From: an uncultured Oscillospiraceae bacterium
Lineage (GTDB): Bacteria; Bacillota; Clostridia; Oscillospirales; Oscillospiraceae
DNA: 10,160 nt
Assembly (NCBI GenBank): GCA_900758315.1
Contig: CAAERF010000536.1
Span: 1 to 10,160 of the forward strand
Direction of reading: 5' to 3'
Shown here: positions 6,602-10,160 of the stretch, one piece after another
Position numbering within the stretch: position 1 is the stretch's first letter
How the letters are laid out: each line of letters starts with the position of its first letter
Notes under the pieces: model-generated
Told to the model about the DNA's origin: nothing
Database searches by the model: none
Seen by the model: only the letters and a program-made list of their open reading frames with translations
Made by a program: the position numbers and the translations under genes

Positions 6602-7674
6602 CAGATCACAACACTTTCTTTTTTCAGCGATTCGTTTTCCACCTCGGTGATCTGGTCTCCGTCGATCACATAGAGGCGGTAGATAAACACATCCACGGTC
6701 TCGCCAACGGACACCGGCGCATCGTTGATGCTGCGGTTTGCATAGAGCAGCAGGTCGTGCAGTCGCACGCGCACCTCAATGCTGCTGCCCCGGAAGATGA
6801 TATCCTCCACCACACCCTCCTCGGCGGAGCTGCTGTACTGGGGATGCTCATCCTTCTTAAAGATCTGGACGCTCTCGGGCCGGACAATGGCCCGGCTGTC
6901 GGGACTTTTCTGGGTAAAGAACTTAAACTGGGAGTAATCCTCCACCTTGATGGAATTTCCAATGAATTCCGCCACAAAGGGCGTGGTGGGATTGGAGTAC
7001 AGCTCCACCGGAGTGCCGATCTGCTCCACCTGTCCGACATTGGTGACGATGATCTCGTCCGCCACCTCGATGGCCTCGTCCTGATCGTGGGTGACAAAGA
7101 TGCTGGTGATGCCCAGCTGATTGATCATGTCCCGGAGCCAGGTGCGCAGTTCCAGCCGGACCTTGGCATCCACCGCGGCAAAGGGCTCATCCAACAGGAG
7201 CAACTGGGGATTGGGTGCCAGGGCCCGGGCAAAGGCCACACGCTGACGCTGGCCGCCGGAGAGCTGACTGGGATAGCGCTTTTCCAGGCCTTCGCAGTTG
7301 ATGAGCCGAATCAACTCCTTGACCCGCTGGTCAATGTCGGCCTTCTTCCACTTCTTGACCTTCAGGCCAAAGGCGATGTTGTCATAGACCGTCATGTACC
7401 GGAACAGGGCGTAGTTCTGGAAGACAAAACCGACGCCGCGCTCACTGCCGGGCACATCGTTGACCACCTTGCCGTTGATAATGATGTCGCCGGAGTCCGG
7501 CGCCTCCAGACCAGCGATCATCCGCAGAATTGTAGTCTTACCGCTGCCGGAGGGCCCCAGCAGTGCCACCAGCTTTCCCTGAGGAATGGACAGGTTGATG
7601 TCCTTGGAGGCATGGAAACTGCCAAAGTACTTGTTGATGTTTTTCAGTTCTACATAATTTGTTGCGTTGCTCAT
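6601..7674 (-). CDS. cysA: Sulfate ABC transporter ATP-binding protein CysA
   Basis: This ATPase powers sulfate import through the CysT-CysW channel. The 357-residue protein has Walker A GPSGSGKTT (40-48), Q-loop Gln86 in FVFQNYALF, ABC signature LSGGQRQRVAFARAL (138-152), Walker B LLLLDEP (158-164) and the switch His196 in THDQDE. Residues from about 235 to the end form the regulatory TOBE-like region typical of CysA and other long ABC importer ATPases. Length matches the family (about 350-365). GGGAGG eight bases before the ATG at 7674 supports the start; the cysW stop is 13 bases upstream. The stop shares one base with the next gene. Molybdate or thiosulfate ATPases are similar, but the adjoining sulfate-binding protein and APS enzymes make sulfate the likely substrate. 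Confidence 0.96.
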   Translation of the reverse strand: MSNATNYVELKNINKYFGSFHASKDINLSIPQGKLVALLGPSGSGKTTILRMIAGLEAPDSGDIIINGKVVNDVPGSERGVGFVFQNYALFRYMTVYDNIAFGLKVKKWKKADIDQRVKELIRLINCEGLEKRYPSQLSGGQRQRVAFARALAPNPQLLLLDEPFAAVDAKVRLELRTWLRDMINQLGITSIFVTHDQDEAIEVADEIIVTNVGQVEQIGTPVELYSNPTTPFVAEFIGNSIKVEDYSQFKFFTQKSPDSRAIVRPESVQIFKKDEHPQYSSSAEEGVVEDIIFRGSSIEVRVRLHDLLLYANRSINDAPVSVGETVDVFIYRLYVIDGDQITEVENESLKKESVVI

Positions 7675-7687
7675 AAGTTCCGCCTCC

Positions 7688-8515
7688 CTATTTGTTCATG
7701 TCGCTGGACTTATTGCCCATGTACTCCAGAATGCACCGCAGGGCCAGCACAATGATGGCCATGATGACCAGCAAGGAGGACACGGCAAAGGCTCCGGTGA
7801 AGTCGTAGCCCTGATAGAGCAGTTCGATGTACAGGGGCATGGTGTTGGTCTTGCCCCGCAGGTGGCCGGACAGAACCGAAACCGCACCAAATTCGCCCAT
7901 GGCCCGGGCCGTGCACAGGACGATGCCGTAGAGCAGCGCCCACTTGATATGGGGGAAGGTCACCCGGCGGAAGATGGTCAGCGTATGCGCTCCCATCAGG
8001 GCGGCTGCCTCCTCCTCGTCCGTGCCCTGGGCATTCAAAACCGGAATCAGCTCCCGGGAGATAAAGGGGAAGGTGACAAAAATCGTCGCCAGCACAATGC
8101 CGGGAACGGCGAAAATAATATCGATGTTGTGCTCGTGCAGGAAGGGATAGAGGGCGCTCTGCCGGCCGTAGAGCAGCACATAGATCAGACCGGCGATGAT
8201 CGGGGAAACGGTCACCGGCAGGTCGATCAGGGTGGAGATCACCTTTTTGCCTCGGAAGGCAAATTTGGTCAGGCACCACGCCGCGCAGAGTCCAAACAGC
8301 GTGTTGATGGCCACCGCCCACAGGGTCGCCTCCAGGGTCAGATGCACTGCTTTCAGCGCGTATTCGTCCGTGATGGCGGCGAGATAGGGGGCGATTCCCT
8401 CACGGAAGGCGGTTACCAGCACATAGATCAGGGGCAGAATCAAAAATACGCCCAGAAACACCACGCACAAAGCGATCAGAAACCATCTGAATCCATTCTT
8501 TTGTTTTTGCTTCAT
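7688..8515 (-). CDS. cysW: Sulfate ABC transporter permease CysW
   Basis: This is the second membrane subunit of the sulfate channel. With the start at 8515 the product is 275 residues. Hydrophobic helices begin at about 11-35, and the cytoplasmic EAA loop that contacts CysA is at about 169-190 (EAAALMGAHTLTIFRRVTFP), followed by the typical ARAMGEFGAVSVLSG and the CysW-like LYIELLYQGYD. An open frame extends upstream to 8602, but that extension overlaps the cysT end and lacks a plausible permease sequence. A strong AAGGAGG site eight bases before ATG 8515 decides the start. The gap from cysT is 13 bases. Assignment as CysW rather than CysT rests on gene order and the C-terminal region. Confidence 0.93.
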   Translation of the reverse strand: MKQKQKNGFRWFLIALCVVFLGVFLILPLIYVLVTAFREGIAPYLAAITDEYALKAVHLTLEATLWAVAINTLFGLCAAWCLTKFAFRGKKVISTLIDLPVTVSPIIAGLIYVLLYGRQSALYPFLHEHNIDIIFAVPGIVLATIFVTFPFISRELIPVLNAQGTDEEEAAALMGAHTLTIFRRVTFPHIKWALLYGIVLCTARAMGEFGAVSVLSGHLRGKTNTMPLYIELLYQGYDFTGAFAVSSLLVIMAIIVLALRCILEYMGNKSSDMNK

Positions 8516-8528
8516 CTCGGTTTCCTCC

Positions 8529-9368
8529 TTAACTGATGCCGCTGACCCGGCGGGAGACCACACTCTGCAGGACCGCGTTGATAAACAGGATGACAAAGGC
8601 AATCAAGAGCATGACCAACGCAATGGAGGTGGCGCTGACGTAGTCATATTCCTGCAACTCCGACATGATCAGCAGCGGCGTGATCTCGGTCTCATAGGGG
8701 GTGTTGCCGGCGATAAAGACCACGCTGCCGTACTCACCGATGCTCCGGGCAAAGGCCAGCGTAAAACCGGAGAGCAGTGCCGGAAAGATCTCCGGAAAGA
8801 TCACCTTCCAGAAGGTACGTCTCCGGGACGCGCCCATGATATAGGCCGCTTCCTCGTACTGGCTGTCGAATTTCTCCAGCACCGGCTGTACATTCCGCAC
8901 GACGAAGGGTATCCCGATAAAAATCAGGGCAACGGTGATGCCGATGCGGGTATAGGCGATCTGAATCCCAAAGTGCTGATTGAAAAAGCTGCCAATCCAC
9001 CCATTGGTTGTGGTCAGGTGGGTCAACGCGATGCCTGCGACGGCAGTGGGCAGGGCAAAGGGCAGTTCGATGATGCCGTCCACAAACCGCTTGCCGGGAA
9101 ACTGATAGCGCACCAGCACCCAGGCCAGTACCAGTCCCATCACCGCGTTGATCACGGCCGCCACAAGGGAGGTGGAAATGCTGACCCAGTAGCTGGACAG
9201 CACCCGTTTCCGGGTAACGGTGGCGATAAACTCTGCCGGCGTGATCTGGGCGGTGTAGACCACCAGCCAGGCAAGGGGAATCAGCACGATGATAGACAGG
9301 ATCGCCATCATGATGCCGAAGGACAGCCCAAAGCCGGGAATGACCCGCTTCGCTCGTTTACGTCTCAT
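8529..9368 (-). CDS. cysT: Sulfate ABC transporter permease CysT (CysU)
   Basis: This is the first membrane subunit of the sulfate importer. The 279-residue product starts with a basic N terminus MRRKRAKR, a helix at about 12-38, the family segment ELPFALPTAVAGIAL (101-115), and the EAA loop at about 172-193 (EEAAYIMGASRRRTFWKVIFP), then FARSIGEYGSVVFIAGN. Length and motifs are normal for CysT/CysU. The frame is open upstream to a TTG at 9452, but ATG 9368 with GAGG five bases upstream is the better start; the longer version would also translate an intercistronic hairpin. The gene follows the binding-protein gene after an 84-base gap, the longest inside the operon. Confidence 0.94.
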   Translation of the reverse strand: MRRKRAKRVIPGFGLSFGIMMAILSIIVLIPLAWLVVYTAQITPAEFIATVTRKRVLSSYWVSISTSLVAAVINAVMGLVLAWVLVRYQFPGKRFVDGIIELPFALPTAVAGIALTHLTTTNGWIGSFFNQHFGIQIAYTRIGITVALIFIGIPFVVRNVQPVLEKFDSQYEEAAYIMGASRRRTFWKVIFPEIFPALLSGFTLAFARSIGEYGSVVFIAGNTPYETEITPLLIMSELQEYDYVSATSIALVMLLIAFVILFINAVLQSVVSRRVSGIS

Positions 9369-9388
9369 AATTACCTCATTTCTAATAA

Positions 9389-9445
9389 AACGCGGACAGC
9401 CAGCCCAGAGACCAGCCACAGCCTCCGGGTTGGCTATCCAGCGTT
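9389..9445 (-). terminator. Intercistronic hairpin between the sulfate-binding protein gene and cysT
   Basis: In the minus-strand transcript GGAUAGCCAACCC (9439-9427) pairs with GGGCUGGCUGUCC (9406-9394) with one G-U and one mismatch. After a single bulged base (9440) the stem extends by five more pairs (9445-9441 with 9393-9389). The loop is 20 bases (9407-9426). The right arm runs into UUUUAUU, like a terminator, and the structure begins about eight bases after the upstream stop codon. It probably acts as a partial terminator or as a 3' barrier that keeps binding-protein mRNA more abundant than permease mRNA; that role is inference. The rest of the 84-base gap holds only the cysT ribosome site. 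Confidence 0.7.
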
Positions 9446-9452
9446 CCTTCAA

Positions 9453-10160
9453 TTATTCTTCATAAATGCTGTCGAACAGGCCACCGTCAGCGAAGTGGGT
9501 CGCCTGGGCCTCCTTCCAGCCGCCGAAGTGGTTGATATCGGTCAGTTCTACGCTGTCCAGAATCCACTTGCCGTCAGAGGGAATCTCCGTAATGGTGGTG
9601 CTGTCAGAGTCCAGAACGAACTCGTCATAGATCGCCTCAGTGGACGGACGATAGAAGTTCTGAGCCTCGATGCGCTGAGCCTCATCGGAATACAGATACT
9701 CCAGATAGGCGGTGGCTACCTCGCGGGTGCCGCGGTCGTCCACGACCTCATCCACAATGGCCACAGTGGGCTGGCACAGAATGGAGACGGAGGGCACTAC
9801 GATCTCATACTCGCCGGGATGCTCTTCCAGGGACAGGAAGGCCTCATTCTCCCAGGCCAGCAGCACATCGCCCTGACCATTCTCAACAAACGAGGTCGTT
9901 GCGCCGCGGGCGCCAGAGTCCAGAACAACGACGTTCTTGTAAAGGGTCTTCATGCTCTCCAGAATCTCGTCCTGACTCTGACCCGCCTTCTCAAAGTAGT
10001 ACCAGGCGGCCAGGTAGTTCCAGCGGGCGCCGCCGGAGGTCTTGGGGTTGGGAGTGATAATCCCCACGTCGTCTCTCACCAGGTCATCCCAGTCCTGGAT
10101 GTTCTTAGGGTTGCCGGAGCGGACCAGGAAGACAATGGAGGAGGTATAGGGAGAGGAGTC
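9453..10160 (-). CDS. sbp: Sulfate ABC transporter substrate-binding protein (partial, 5' end beyond right edge)
   Basis: This extracytoplasmic protein captures sulfate (or thiosulfate) for CysTWA. The last 235 residues are present; the frame stays open to the right edge, so the N terminus and signal peptide are outside. The visible part begins DSSPYTSSIVFLVRSGNPK, continues with IQDWDDL, and has the diagnostic sulfate-binding signature NPKTSGGAR followed by WNYLAAWYY. Later come GDVLLAWENEA and the C-terminal FADGGLFDSIYEE. Family members are about 330-350 residues, so about two thirds is seen. A GTG at 10079 is only an internal valine codon. The gene name could be sbp or cysP; sequence alone does not separate sulfate from thiosulfate preference. 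It heads the visible part of the operon; its promoter lies outside. Confidence 0.95.
   Translation of the reverse strand, partial: DSSPYTSSIVFLVRSGNPKNIQDWDDLVRDDVGIITPNPKTSGGARWNYLAAWYYFEKAGQSQDEILESMKTLYKNVVVLDSGARGATTSFVENGQGDVLLAWENEAFLSLEEHPGEYEIVVPSVSILCQPTVAIVDEVVDDRGTREVATAYLEYLYSDEAQRIEAQNFYRPSTEAIYDEFVLDSDSTTITEIPSDGKWILDSVELTDINHFGGWKEAQATHFADGGLFDSIYEE

Noticed and set aside
8516..8602. N-terminal extension of cysW to 8602
   Set aside because: It lies mostly inside cysT in another frame, adds no permease-like sequence, and the AAGGAGG site points to ATG 8515.
9369..9452. N-terminal extension of cysT to a TTG directly after the sbp stop
   Set aside because: It begins with a rare start codon, lacks family-like sequence and coincides with a strong RNA hairpin; ATG 9368 has its own ribosome site.
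9453..10079. Treating the binding protein as a complete 208-residue gene from GTG 10079
   Set aside because: The frame continues to the right edge with conserved family sequence (SSPYTSSIVFLVRSGNPK), so the gene is a 5'-truncated part of a longer one.
1..10160. CRISPR array, transposon ends, tRNA genes or a defence system
   Set aside because: No spaced direct repeats, terminal inverted repeats, transposase or nuclease-like frames were seen; nearly all sequence is accounted for by sulfate assimilation and importer genes.

Overview
The window (GC-rich genes, AT-richer gaps) looks like a Gram-positive anaerobe of the class Clostridia, perhaps an Oscillospirales-type gut bacterium. The evidence is strong AAGGAGG-type ribosome sites, a lipobox lipoprotein, a consensus sigma-A promoter, and a CysDN sulfurylase paired with an AprAB-type APS reductase. 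That taxonomic placement is inference. Every gene I can support lies on the minus strand, so transcription runs from the right edge to the left.

Right to centre (10160 down to about 1611) is one compact sulfate-assimilation operon. In transcription order it holds: the sulfate-binding protein (5' end outside the window), an intercistronic hairpin, permeases cysT and cysW, ATPase cysA, an unrecognised 152-residue protein, aprA, aprB, cysD and cysN, closed by a 14-bp perfect hairpin terminator. Together the genes import sulfate, adenylate it to APS (CysDN) and reduce APS directly to sulfite (AprAB). No PAPS reductase, functional APS kinase or sulfite reductase is visible, so sulfite reduction must be encoded elsewhere. 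CysN carries an 88-residue C-terminal tail that I read as a decayed APS-kinase (CysC) domain lacking its P-loop. This fits a pathway that uses APS rather than PAPS.

Left (1560 down to 1) is a second, independent unit: a consensus promoter with a 17-bp spacer, a short leader, a Fec/Btu-type substrate-binding lipoprotein, and an overlapping FecCD-family permease that runs off the left edge. The true permease frame has no stop inside the window; the closed minus-strand frame at 81-476 is a shadow. The substrate of this importer (iron-siderophore, haem, cobalamin or an oxyanion) cannot be told from the sequence.

No tRNA, rRNA, CRISPR array, insertion sequence or phage feature was seen. The most interesting points are the dead APS-kinase tail on CysN, the conspicuous hairpin between the binding-protein gene and cysT, the uncharacterised protein between the transporter and the reductase, and the compact AprB.
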